Part shown: in pieces, positions 9,223-17,669 of the stretch
Numbering within the stretch: position 1 is the first letter of the stretch
Layout of the letters: each line of letters starts with the position of its first letter
DNA from: Shewanella sairae
GTDB taxonomy: Bacteria; Pseudomonadota; Gammaproteobacteria; Enterobacterales; Shewanellaceae
DNA length: 64,000 bases
Assembly (NCBI RefSeq): GCF_023283535.1
Contig: NZ_JAKILT010000005.1
Location: 62,001 to 126,000, forward strand
Direction: 5' to 3'
The notes under the pieces: generated by a model
Seen by the model: the letters and a program-made list of their open reading frames with translations, nothing else
Told to the model about the DNA's origin: nothing
Database searches by the model: none
Translations under genes and position numbers: made by a program

Positions 9223-9305
9223 TTAAATTGGATTTATCATGCACTGTTTTATCACCTCAAATAATTAACCTTATGAAAAGTAATGAATTAAAAAAAACAT
9301 TTAAG

Positions 9306-9323
9306 TTGGCACAACCTAAGCAT
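9306..9323 (+). promoter_or_regulatory. Candidate sigma-54 promoter (-24/-12)
   Basis: TTGGCACAACCTAAGCAT holds the GG and GC pairs with the required 10 bp between them. The -24 block TTGGCAC is ideal. The -12 block reads AAGCA instead of TTGCA, so it is imperfect. The next gene on the + strand starts at 9485, giving a leader of about 150 nt. The paired NtrC-like sites upstream raise the likelihood that it is real. Confidence 0.5.
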
Positions 9324-9484
9324 ACTCATTATTGAGTAACCTCTGACAATAAAAATAAATAATAACAAGGCTCAGAGAATAACGGCAAAGTCAGCAGCAC
9401 GACCTAGCCTAGGGAATTCCGTCACCACACTCAAAGACGTACAAGCCACTGATGTTTAACATTAGAATTGATAGAGAGAATACG

Positions 9485-9694
9485 ATGGATGCAATCAACC
9501 TTAGCGTTATTAACGAAGTAAAAAACAATGGTCGCCTATTGTCGGACGTAGCAAAAGACTACGGTCTATCGACAAAAAAAGTCTATCAAATCGTGCATGA
9601 AAGTGAGCAAGGTTCTCAACGAACCCGTTTACCTATTATGCAGCAAACAAAATTACTCGGTTTACGCATTAAACAGCTTTTACGTCGTCGCTAA
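9485..9694 (+). CDS. Small helix-turn-helix protein (69 aa)
   Basis: The protein is 69 aa. Residues about 15-40 read GRLLSDVAKDYGLSTKKVYQ, a helix-turn-helix of the transposase/Trp-repressor-like type, and the C-terminus is basic (LRIKQLLRRR). No catalytic domain follows, so it is not a whole transposase. The start at ATG 9485 was preferred over an in-frame ATG at 9452 because GAGAGAATACG precedes it. It stands alone, behind NtrC-like sites and a sigma-54-like promoter, and is followed by an inverted repeat and a terminator. It could be a small DNA-binding regulator or a domesticated transposase N-terminus. The function is unknown. Confidence 0.7.
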   Translation: MDAINLSVINEVKNNGRLLSDVAKDYGLSTKKVYQIVHESEQGSQRTRLPIMQQTKLLGLRIKQLLRRR

Positions 9695-9717
9695 TTTAAC
9701 AGGCTGTACCCTGTTAG

Positions 9718-9813
9718 CAGAGGCGGAAAAGGCCATTTTCGCCCCAACGAAATAAAAAATTAATGCGCTAACTCTATAAAATAATATTACGCTTAATGTC
9801 ATTTTCGCCTCTG
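9718..9813. repeat. Inverted-repeat element downstream of the small HTH gene
   Basis: CAGAGGCGGAAAA (9718-9730) and TTTTCGCCTCTG (9802-9813) form an inverted repeat with one extra G, enclosing about 70 bp. The left arm continues into a second near-palindrome centred on GGCC (9720-9742, GGCGGAAAA/ATTTTCGCC). The layout resembles a tiny non-autonomous element or a large RNA hairpin. No target-site duplication was evident. Confidence 0.45.
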
Positions 9814-9876
9814 CACCCTATTGCATGATGAAGGTATAAATAAAACCTATCTTGATGCAATATCTGCTTATCCAGT

Positions 9877-9910
9877 TAAAAAATGGAACCCTCTGGTTCC
9901 ATTTTTTATT
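9877..9910. terminator. Bidirectional terminator
   Basis: AAAAATGGAACC-CTCT-GGTTCCATTTTTT is a 12-bp stem with A/T tracts on both sides. It sits between the + strand HTH gene and the - strand FG-GAP gene and can serve both. Confidence 0.9.
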
Positions 9911-9931
9911 CTAACTACCGCAAATGAGTGC

Positions 9932-11512
9932 TTAGCTTGCAAGAAACACCTTAAACAAATTAGATAAGTCGGCATCATCTTGGCGCCCATATTTTATCAA
10001 TATGTCTTCGCGGCCGTCACCATTCAGATCTTCCGTCTTAAGCATGCTACCTTCAACGGGCAACTGCAGTTGGTGTTCTTGACCCTTGCGAGCAAATGGC
10101 GCCTCACCCGCTTGGCCTAAATAAATCTTCAAGCTAGATTCATCATTAGATAAAATCAGCTCTTTAAAACCATCACCATTAAGATCAGCAAGCTTAACCA
10201 CCGGGCTACCAGCTTGACCCGAGCTTAAACTGAAATTCAGCTCAACCTCTTTAGTCACATTTGAGTCGTCACTAAAACGCCCATCACTATCCATCTTAAA
10301 CACGTGTACATCTTGATCGATACTGCCTGATACCAGCGCCCCGATGATCTGGGTTAAACCAATATCAAAACCCGCCACTAAAACTTCATCTTTGTTGTCA
10401 TTATCTATATCCACAAACTCCAAACCCGTTAGCGTACCTTCGGCTCTAACCACACTACTCGCCTCCTTTGGGAAGCTAAGTTTGCCTTGTCGGTTTTCAC
10501 CTAGATAAATCTCATAATCATTCACCCTATCAAACACACCACTGCTCTTGGTGTAACGGATCACCATATCCGTAATGCCATCATTATTAAGATCTTTAAG
10601 CTCTTCGACTTTACGGTAAACCAATTCACTTTGATCTAACTGCTCACCATAAGCATCACGCTTATTCCACCAATCGATACCGCTAATGGGTTGGCGCACT
10701 GAAATAAACTCGGCAACCGGGTTAAAAGTGAAGACTTTTTCGCTCTGTTCATTAAGCTTCTGTGACGCTTCAATATTGGTTACTGCTTGCACCGGTTGAT
10801 TTTGCTTATAGACTTCAAGCTCACCTTCACCAATCTTAACGATATCCATCAGGCCATCTAGGTTAACGTCACTGACATACAGCTTTGACTGCGTATAAGT
10901 CGCGCCATCATCAAACAGTCGTGATTGCGGTTTTATCGGTAATGTTTGCCGCTCAAACCCCGTGTCAGTTGCTATAAATAAATGTGCTTGGGAGAAGTCA
11001 TGGATCAATATGTCATCGTGTTGATCGCCATTAAGATCTTGAATGAATTTGCCACGACTAATAAAGTCTGGTCGATCTTTAAAAGATAAAGAGTGGATCT
11101 CAGCCACAGTATCAATTTGCCAGTCAGCACTATTAGGGCTATTCACCAATAACTGCAATTTATCCTGTGATAAAAAGTACAATTGTTGTAGCTCATTACC
11201 TGTCGACTCAGTGATATCGAAACTGTGTAACTCTTGAGGTAGCTCCTGCTTAAAAGACAGCTGATATTGTCCTTGATTGAGTTGGTAAATCGCCATCCAA
11301 CGTTGATTTAAATCATCAATACCAAAAGCCACTAACTCTTTGCCCGGCACAGCTAACAAGTCAGCAGCTATAATTGGATGAGTTAATTCAAAAGGCGCAT
11401 TGATCGTTAACTCAGTAAAGTTAAGCGAAGACTTTGCATTGGCAGATAATGACAAGCCTCCAGCAACAATGGCACAAGTCCCTAGCAGACCTTTAAGTAT
11501 TAATCTCATCAA
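9932..11512 (-). CDS. Exported FG-GAP/VCBS repeat protein
   Basis: The 526-aa protein has a signal peptide (about 1-26). At least six calcium-loop-like repeats follow, such as DLNGDQHDDILI, DVNLDGLMDIV, DLNNDGITDMV, DIDNDNKDEVLV, DLNGDGFKELIL and DLNGDGREDILI. These belong to FG-GAP/VCBS beta-propeller blades, as in integrin-like proteins, and suggest a secreted or surface Ca2+-stabilised propeller that binds a ligand or partner. There is no enzymatic motif and no obvious outer-membrane anchor. It lies 144 bp downstream of the GtrA-like gene on the same strand, so it may be read from the glycosylation operon or from its own promoter. Confidence 0.8.
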   Translation of the reverse strand: MMRLILKGLLGTCAIVAGGLSLSANAKSSLNFTELTINAPFELTHPIIAADLLAVPGKELVAFGIDDLNQRWMAIYQLNQGQYQLSFKQELPQELHSFDITESTGNELQQLYFLSQDKLQLLVNSPNSADWQIDTVAEIHSLSFKDRPDFISRGKFIQDLNGDQHDDILIHDFSQAHLFIATDTGFERQTLPIKPQSRLFDDGATYTQSKLYVSDVNLDGLMDIVKIGEGELEVYKQNQPVQAVTNIEASQKLNEQSEKVFTFNPVAEFISVRQPISGIDWWNKRDAYGEQLDQSELVYRKVEELKDLNNDGITDMVIRYTKSSGVFDRVNDYEIYLGENRQGKLSFPKEASSVVRAEGTLTGLEFVDIDNDNKDEVLVAGFDIGLTQIIGALVSGSIDQDVHVFKMDSDGRFSDDSNVTKEVELNFSLSSGQAGSPVVKLADLNGDGFKELILSNDESSLKIYLGQAGEAPFARKGQEHQLQLPVEGSMLKTEDLNGDGREDILIKYGRQDDADLSNLFKVFLAS

Positions 11513-11656
11513 TATAACTCCTTGTATTACGCATCAACTCATCATTTACCGCCCGTAAAGCAGAGCTAAAGAAACTAACGGTTTTTCACTCATAACGAAA
11601 CCATTGGTTAACAGTTTGTAACACAAGGGCACTAATATGCCGATAACGAGGCATTT

Positions 11657-12133
11657 TCACCCCGTGACTTTTGCAGAGAAGGTCCAGTAATTAGCGCCTA
11701 ACCAATTAACCCCAAGCCCAGCTAATACTCCTAAAGCAAAGCTCAAACTCACAAGCAAAGACTGGCTAAACAGCAATGGCTTGAATAAGAAATTCAGAAG
11801 GTAAAACACACTAAGGTTGGCTATTGCAGCTGTGCAAGCCACCAAGATAGAGGCGCTAAGCTGTTTTACTTTTGGCCGATGTTGACGCCGATTAAAGGTC
11901 CAGTTGCGGTTAATAAACCAAGACACTATTACCGCTGTCGCGAAAGCCAAACTGCGAGCCTGCATCAAACCTAAACCAAAAAGGTGAAACAGCAGGTAAA
12001 ACAGCGTTGCATCAACGACAAATACACCCGCACCCACAATTAAAAAACGTGCAAATGCTTGGTATTTATCACCTAGATTGGGGCCGTTTGCTTTAGCTAT
12101 ACTCTGTGCCGAAGCGGCTAATTTCGACGACAT
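11657..12133 (-). CDS. GtrA family membrane protein
   Basis: The 158-aa protein has four membrane helices (about 25-50, 55-75, 95-115, 120-145). The family pattern FLIVGAGVFVVDATLFYLL starts the domain and NRNWTF follows the second helix. GtrA proteins are thought to flip polyprenyl-phosphate sugars across the inner membrane. Its start overlaps the 3' end of the ArnT-like gene by 16 bp, and the GT2 gene lies further upstream. The three genes together match a set in which GT2 makes undecaprenyl-phosphate-sugar, GtrA flips it, and the ArnT-like enzyme transfers it in the periplasm. Confidence 0.88.
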   Translation of the reverse strand: MSSKLAASAQSIAKANGPNLGDKYQAFARFLIVGAGVFVVDATLFYLLFHLFGLGLMQARSLAFATAVIVSWFINRNWTFNRRQHRPKVKQLSASILVACTAAIANLSVFYLLNFLFKPLLFSQSLLVSLSFALGVLAGLGVNWLGANYWTFSAKVTG

Positions 12134-13569
12134 TTAAGCAAACCTCGTTTGTTGTTATTAGCCACTTGCTGACAATCAGCAAACTCTGCAGGCTTTAGCT
12201 TATTGCTGATCACCAAATAGAAATTATTAGCTTTAACCTCAGTTAAACTATGAATTTTATTTGCTTGACCGGCACTATAAAAACGCGCTGAAAACGGCTG
12301 GTTTTGCCAGTAATAAGTCGGCAATACATCACTGCGCTGCGCTAACAACCAACGCTCACTTTTATCTTTACCAGGCCCAAAATGCAGCACTGCAACAGTC
12401 GCAATGAGCAACACAGCAATGCTGATCGCAATAACATTTAACCCTGGTAGTTTGCTGTCACGCCAGGCAAGCCCCAACAAGAGTGCTAACGCGGGGATCC
12501 CCGGCAGAACATAGGCGGGTAAGATATTGCCAGCAAGAGTGAACAGCACCATTGGCGCTATCATCCAACACACTAAATAACTCGCTAAACCATTGGTACT
12601 ATCTTGCTGAGCTATTTCTTGCTCGACTCGTTCCCGCTTTACTATTGCTCGTTGAGCAGTCACTTGTTGAGCCGCATCTTGCTTTGCCTGCTTAAAAAGC
12701 AGATATAAGGCACGCGGCAGAAACAGTGACCAAGGCATGGCCGCCACCACAAAATACAACCAAATCGTCCCGCGCACTTCATCGTGCGCACTACCGTACA
12801 AATCTCCTTCCCAGCCACTATCAACAAACCGAGACCAATGCTCACCCACAATAAAGTAATTTAAAAAACCCGGAGTGGTTTGCTCTGCAATAACGTACCA
12901 AGGCAATGCAATCGCTAACATTAGGGCTAAACCACTAAGCAGTGGCACCCGTTGCCATAATTGTCGCCAAAGCTTTATCGTGCCATATTGCCAAAGTAGC
13001 CATAAACCGGTACCGATGGCAAATAACACCAGAGCTACCGGTCCCTTTGCAAGTAGGCCAATCGCCAACCCAATAAAGCCGGCGTAACCCCAAAGTTTGT
13101 CTCCCTGCCAACATAAGTAAAAACCGACCATGCTCAAAGTGGTGCCAAGCGTTAGCGCCATATCCGTCATTACTGCGCCAGCACTAATCGAAAAGACCAC
13201 TGTCGAGGCCAAGATAATTAGAATGTTCAACACAGGTAAGCCAAGACGCTTTGCAAACGCACCGACACAAGCTAGGACCAGTACCGCGGCTAACCAATGG
13301 GGAAAACGCACAGCAAACTCGTTAACCCCAAAAGCTAAAATGGAGCTGGCACTCATCCATGTGTGTAACGGAGGTTTCCCCCAAAACGGTACGTTATAGT
13401 CAAACAGTGGGGTAATCCAGTTGCCAGTTTCAACCATCAGCCGCGCCATTTCTCCATAGCGCGCCTCTGTGGTATCCATAAGCGGATACCAAGGCAAAAG
13501 TAACATTCTCACCAATACTAAGATTAAAAGGACCGCAAGGCTATTGCGGCATTCAGCAGTTTTGAGCAT
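12118..13569 (-). CDS. ArnT/PMT-like polyprenyl-phosphate-sugar transferase
   Basis: The 483-aa multi-pass protein has about 10-12 helices and belongs to the GT-C fold (GT39/GT83). The first periplasmic loop carries PLMDTTEARYGEMARLM, with the acidic residues that act in catalysis, followed by FWGKPPLHTWM, both characteristic of ArnT-like enzymes. ArnT itself adds 4-amino-arabinose to lipid A; here no arnB, arnA or arnD is nearby, so another sugar or acceptor is likely. The Gln-rich cytoplasmic stretch near 290-315 is unusual. The gene shares one base with the GT2 stop and overlaps the GtrA gene. Confidence 0.88.
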   Translation of the reverse strand: MLKTAECRNSLAVLLILVLVRMLLLPWYPLMDTTEARYGEMARLMVETGNWITPLFDYNVPFWGKPPLHTWMSASSILAFGVNEFAVRFPHWLAAVLVLACVGAFAKRLGLPVLNILIILASTVVFSISAGAVMTDMALTLGTTLSMVGFYLCWQGDKLWGYAGFIGLAIGLLAKGPVALVLFAIGTGLWLLWQYGTIKLWRQLWQRVPLLSGLALMLAIALPWYVIAEQTTPGFLNYFIVGEHWSRFVDSGWEGDLYGSAHDEVRGTIWLYFVVAAMPWSLFLPRALYLLFKQAKQDAAQQVTAQRAIVKRERVEQEIAQQDSTNGLASYLVCWMIAPMVLFTLAGNILPAYVLPGIPALALLLGLAWRDSKLPGLNVIAISIAVLLIATVAVLHFGPGKDKSERWLLAQRSDVLPTYYWQNQPFSARFYSAGQANKIHSLTEVKANNFYLVISNKLKPAEFADCQQVANNNKRGLLKCRRN

Positions 13570-14624
13570 TACTTAGCTCCCAAATAGCTAACATTGCCTT
13601 TCGCTACTTCAGTAAAGCCCGCGTTTCGATTATGACGTTGCTGCACTTGAGACAAAGACTCTTTATGGGATACCTCTTCTATCAGGTAGATTGGTCGCTG
13701 TTTCACTTCAACAAACACGCGACCTAGGTACTCACCAATTAAACCGAGTGCTAAAAGTTGAATCCCCGCCAGCGCTAACTGTACGACCATCAGCGATGGA
13801 TAACCGGCAACACTGCCACCAAAAATCAGTGTATTAGCCACAATCCAGCCGCCATATGCAAATGCACTCATAGCGGTAATAACGCCACACCAAGTCGCTA
13901 ATCTAAGCGGTTTAAAACTAAAAGAGGTGATGCCATCCATTGCTAATCCAAACAGCTTGCCGTAGTTCCATTTGGTGTCACCAACAAAGCGTGGATCGCG
14001 ATCAAACTCAAGTGTTTTTTGCGAAAACCCAGGCCAACTAAACAGGCCTTTCATAAAGCGATTACGTTCAGGCAAGGCTTTAATACTATCAACAACTTGA
14101 CGGCTCATTAGGCGAAAGTCACCGACATTTTCAGGTACTGGTGAATCAGAGACCCAATTCATTAACTTATAAAAACACGCTGCTGAAAAGCGCTTAAACC
14201 AGGTCTCACCTAAGCGTTTTCTGCGCTTCATATTGACGATATCGTACCCTGCGCGCCATTGAACTAGCATATCTGGGATCATTTCTGGCGGGTCTTGTAG
14301 ATCGGCATCAAGCATAATTACCGCTAAGCCCCTCGCGTGCTCAAGTCCTGCCGACATTGCCGCCTCTTTACCAAAGTTACGGCTTAACTTGATACACTGA
14401 TATTCATTGTCGACAAGAGGTAGTTCACTAACCTGCTGCCATGAATCATCACTACTACCATCATCAACAAAAACGATTTCACTACGCTCATCAAGGGTTG
14501 ATAGTACTTTAGTTAACCGCTCAATTAGCGGCTTTATCATTAGGGATTCATTAAATAACGGTACAACAACAGATAAACAGATCTCAGTGCTATTTGAGCT
14601 TTGACTAGGCGAATAATAAGGCAT
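13569..14624 (-). CDS. GT2 polyprenyl-phosphate glycosyltransferase (GtrB/ArnC-like)
   Basis: The 351-aa protein has an N-terminal GT-A domain: LSVVVPLFNES (about 17-27) starts the nucleotide fold, FVDDGSSDDSW follows, and VIMLDADLQDPPEM carries the metal-binding Asp. Two C-terminal membrane helices (about 230-300) and GLIGEYLGRVFVEVKQRP are typical of GtrB, DPM1-like and ArnC enzymes. It should load a sugar onto undecaprenyl phosphate at the cytoplasmic face. It is the first gene of the GT2-ArnT-GtrA operon and is divergent from a two-component system across a 128-bp gap that holds a perfect palindrome. Confidence 0.9.
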   Translation of the reverse strand: MPYYSPSQSSNSTEICLSVVVPLFNESLMIKPLIERLTKVLSTLDERSEIVFVDDGSSDDSWQQVSELPLVDNEYQCIKLSRNFGKEAAMSAGLEHARGLAVIMLDADLQDPPEMIPDMLVQWRAGYDIVNMKRRKRLGETWFKRFSAACFYKLMNWVSDSPVPENVGDFRLMSRQVVDSIKALPERNRFMKGLFSWPGFSQKTLEFDRDPRFVGDTKWNYGKLFGLAMDGITSFSFKPLRLATWCGVITAMSAFAYGGWIVANTLIFGGSVAGYPSLMVVQLALAGIQLLALGLIGEYLGRVFVEVKQRPIYLIEEVSHKESLSQVQQRHNRNAGFTEVAKGNVSYLGAK

Positions 14625-14680
14625 AAGTTTGTCCTACAGCGACGAATTTGACACTAGCATGCCTAGCCATAGGTGAAGAA

Positions 14681-14695
14681 AATGTCATTGACATT
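14681..14695. promoter_or_regulatory. 15-bp palindrome overlapping a -35-like hexamer
   Basis: AATGTCATTGACATT has perfect 7-bp arms around a single T. It contains TTGACA (14688-14693), which could be a -35 element for the response regulator gene, although the best -10 candidate TAACAT (14714) is spaced at 20 bp. It sits in the gap shared by the glycosylation operon and the two-component genes. It is a candidate operator for autoregulation or for a third regulator. Confidence 0.5.
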
Positions 14696-14752
14696 TTTTC
14701 CACATAAAAATGCTAACATCGACCTTATAAATGCAGTGATGAGCTTGAAGTA

Positions 14753-15442
14753 ATGACAATTAAACTACTGATAATTGAAGATAACAGTGATGTCGCGGGG
14801 ATCCTTGGCGATTACTTTGAAGCCAAGGGGATGGAGCTGGATTTTGCCGATAACGGCGAGCTTGGGCTGTCACTTGCACAAGCTTTTGACTTTGACGCTA
14901 TTATTCTCGATCTTATGTTGCCAAAGCTTGATGGCCTTAGTCTCTGCAAAGCCCTGCGTTCATTAGGGTGCAGCACGCCAATTTTAATGTTAACGGCATT
15001 AGATAATAAAGCTGACCTATTAATGGGTTTTGATTGTGGCGCCGATGACTACCTTGGTAAACCTTTCGACTTAGACGTTGTTGATGCCCGCATACAAGCT
15101 TTAATCAAACGCCACCGGGGTGAAGTCGCTCAAGGTTCACTTAAATTCGGTGATATTGAAATCAATATCGCTAAGCACCAAGCATCGCGCCAAAATATGC
15201 AGCTCGCGCTCACACCAATAACCTATCAAATCCTATTACTGTTAATCAAAAACGCACCGAATATTGTAAAACGTGAACAGATTATTGATGAGATATGGGG
15301 ACAGTCTCCACCTAGCAGTGACATATTACGCAGCCACATGTATCAACTACGCAATCAGTTAGATAAACCTTTCAAACAACCTATGCTTGCGACCGTGCCG
15401 AAGGTTGGCTTTAGATTACAACTTGGAGATAAAGCGTGCTAA
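14753..15442 (+). CDS. OmpR/PhoB family response regulator
   Basis: The 229-aa protein has a receiver domain (1-120) with the acidic pair E9/D10, phospho-acceptor D53 (AIILDLMLPKLDG) and conserved K103 (LGKPFD), then a winged-helix effector (about 130-225). The winged helix contains ILRSHMYQLRNQLDKP and ends TVPKVGFRLQ. It is followed by its cognate kinase with a 7-base overlap. Divergence from the GT2-ArnT-GtrA operon suggests it regulates envelope glycosylation, as PmrA-type regulators do for lipid A changes. That link is by position only. Confidence 0.94.
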   Translation: MTIKLLIIEDNSDVAGILGDYFEAKGMELDFADNGELGLSLAQAFDFDAIILDLMLPKLDGLSLCKALRSLGCSTPILMLTALDNKADLLMGFDCGADDYLGKPFDLDVVDARIQALIKRHRGEVAQGSLKFGDIEINIAKHQASRQNMQLALTPITYQILLLLIKNAPNIVKREQIIDEIWGQSPPSSDILRSHMYQLRNQLDKPFKQPMLATVPKVGFRLQLGDKAC

Positions 15443-16788
15443 ACGGCTTGTTCAACCGCACATCATCAGCCGTCAGTCTGCCACAAAAGCTGCTTATTTA
15501 TTTTAGTGCAATCGCCCTAATGATCGGTCTAACCATTTACATCTTTATGCTTAGCTTAATGCAGTGGATTGAAGATGAAGTGAATCAACATGAATTAGAG
15601 GCCAGTGCACCATTTGCGATTAGCTTATTTCAGCAAGGAGCAAAACAACCGCTGCAGATAGGGTTACATGTTCAAGCATTTTACTCTCACGACTACATAC
15701 CTGAAGCCTACGGCGACTTAAGTCAATTTCCTAGCGGCTTCTCCGGTGAGGTAGTAGATCGTGGCCAAGCAGGTATGCTGCACGAAATAGTTAGCTTTAA
15801 GTTATTTGAAGATGATAATCAAAGTAGTGAAAAAGAACTCTTTTTATATCGCAGTGAATTTGAGCTTGATGGTGATATTGAGCAACTCTATTTAATCATG
15901 CCGGCTGAAAATGTAGAACTCAGCGCTGAGGAATGGCAATCAATTAACTGGTTTGTACTTTTCTTTATTGGATCACTATTTTTATTATTTGGTTTTGCCA
16001 TTCACAAGTTAAGCCGGCGTTTAGTTGAACCTGTAGAGCAGTTAGTTAAGCAGCTCAAATCCCCAGAAGAACACAAAACATTTTATGTACCAAAGCAATC
16101 AGCAACAGAGTTTAGCCAACTAACTCATAGTCTTAATGATTATCGTCAACAAAATGAAATGATGATCAAACAAGAGCAAGCTTTTGCTCGATATGCCAGT
16201 CATGAACTGCGCACACCTATAACGGTAATCAGCGGCGCAGCTAAGTTACAGGAGCAAAATAATACGCCAGAGTTTCAAGCTCGGCAGCGCGACAGAATCC
16301 AAAGAGCCGCTTATGAAATGCAAAATACCGTTGATGCGCTGCTCAGCATCGTCAAACAAGAAAAAGGCACGGCAAATAATGACGCTAGAACCTTAGAGAG
16401 CGCCGAAGTCGAACAAATTATTGCGCCATTACTTATTGCTGCAACCACAAAAAATATCAGCTTAACATTGAAGTTTGTGCAGGCACCAAAGATCAAACCC
16501 ACCCCTTCGGTACTAAGAATGTTACTCAGCAATATCATTAACAATGCCATTAATGCCAGTGATTCAGGGGAAATTATCATTACTGTAGATGCACAACAAA
16601 TCGATATTACAGATAAAGGTCGCGGACTTAGCGCATTAGAAACCCGCGATGAAAATAGCCATGGATTGGGGTTGTTAATTGTCGATAATCTATGTCAACG
16701 CTATCAATGGCAATTTAGTCTGGTAGATATAGAGCCAAAAGGCTGTCGAGCGCGGCTAACCTTTCCCAATGAAAGGCCTAATAGTTAA
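15436..16788 (+). CDS. Membrane sensor histidine kinase
   Basis: The 450-aa kinase has a first membrane helix at about 19-42, a periplasmic sensor of about 125 residues, and a second helix at about 172-190. The dimerisation domain has H256 in FARYASHELRTPITV, and the HATPase domain has NIINNAINAS (N box), DKGRGLS (G1) and HGLGLLIV (G2). It starts at GTG 15436, inside the response regulator gene. The periplasmic sensor has no recognised PAS or Cache pattern. Substrate and signal are unknown; the neighbouring glycosyltransferases suggest an envelope cue. No terminator is obvious after it. Confidence 0.93.
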   Translation: MLNGLFNRTSSAVSLPQKLLIYFSAIALMIGLTIYIFMLSLMQWIEDEVNQHELEASAPFAISLFQQGAKQPLQIGLHVQAFYSHDYIPEAYGDLSQFPSGFSGEVVDRGQAGMLHEIVSFKLFEDDNQSSEKELFLYRSEFELDGDIEQLYLIMPAENVELSAEEWQSINWFVLFFIGSLFLLFGFAIHKLSRRLVEPVEQLVKQLKSPEEHKTFYVPKQSATEFSQLTHSLNDYRQQNEMMIKQEQAFARYASHELRTPITVISGAAKLQEQNNTPEFQARQRDRIQRAAYEMQNTVDALLSIVKQEKGTANNDARTLESAEVEQIIAPLLIAATTKNISLTLKFVQAPKIKPTPSVLRMLLSNIINNAINASDSGEIIITVDAQQIDITDKGRGLSALETRDENSHGLGLLIVDNLCQRYQWQFSLVDIEPKGCRARLTFPNERPNS

Positions 16789-16851
16789 GCAATTAGTACT
16801 CAGCTCACCAAGCTACAACAGGCATTGTACTGATTGGTATTAAAATAACAT

Positions 16852-17433
16852 TTAAGTGGCTAATCGCAGTCTATTACAGATTTCATTAGCGATACGGCGA
16901 CTGAATATCACCGAAAGATGTAGAATAACGATAAAACGTTTGTTCTCGGCTATCGGCCAAATAGAGCTGCTACTTGGCACAACTGAAAAATCAAACGGCG
17001 TCCAAAAAGAGTATAACTTGACTTTTTCTAACACTGTTTCAGTTTTCGCTAGCTCAAGCAAAAAATCACTTTTGGGTCGTAACTGCTTAACCCCCTTTGA
17101 AGGGTAAGGTAAATAAGCCCAGTAACTGCCATTATGCGGAACAGATAAACCAAAAAATTGCTCAACTCGCGCCGCACCGCCCAAATATTGCATGTAATAA
17201 CGGCCAACAATGCCGCCCATACTAAACCCCACCAGTACTATCTTAGCATTGGTACCAAATTGAGCATCAATTTGCTTAGCTAAGCTTACTGCAGCGATTT
17301 CGATACCATGACGTCCGTCAAAAGAGGCTAGTGTTGGTGAGAAACATTCATGCCCTGCTTGCTGGATCCGCCTTTTCAATACCCCCATCACATGGCCCGT
17401 ATTAAATATGCCGTGCACCAATACCACTTTCAT
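16852..17433 (-). CDS. Alpha/beta-hydrolase, lipase-like (GFSMGG)
   Basis: The 193-aa cytoplasmic protein begins MKVVLVHGIFNTG, the oxyanion-hole HG pattern of alpha/beta hydrolases. The nucleophile elbow GFSMGG has Ser71. A later FGLSVPHNGSYWAY resembles the lid-adjacent region of PGAP1/lipase-like esterases. The likely catalytic His is near the C-terminus (VILHLSVIFS). No signal peptide or lipobox is present. It is short for a lipase and may act on a small ester or acyl chain. It converges on the kinase gene and has its own promoter region of about 230 bp. Confidence 0.8.
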   Translation of the reverse strand: MKVVLVHGIFNTGHVMGVLKRRIQQAGHECFSPTLASFDGRHGIEIAAVSLAKQIDAQFGTNAKIVLVGFSMGGIVGRYYMQYLGGAARVEQFFGLSVPHNGSYWAYLPYPSKGVKQLRPKSDFLLELAKTETVLEKVKLYSFWTPFDFSVVPSSSSIWPIAENKRFIVILHLSVIFSRRIANEICNRLRLAT

Positions 17434-17669
17434 ATGCCACTCCTTAGCAAATTCGCAAACATGCTCAATATTTAATATATAGCTCCATCAACCATACACA
17501 GCTTTAGCTAACTTTTATACCAAACCAGAAAATACCCTGTAGCAGCCAAAATTATGACTGTTAAGCTCTATTCTTCCGGGTGCTTCCAATAAGATTGGGG
17601 TATTTATTAATGCATTTTTGCTATCATTAGTCCGTCACCTCTGACAATCTTTCAAATGAGCCCATATTT

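Noticed and set aside
14688-14719. TTGACA/TAACAT as a confirmed sigma-70 promoter
   Set aside because: The 20-bp spacing is too long for a confident call; it is mentioned only as a possible overlap with the palindrome.
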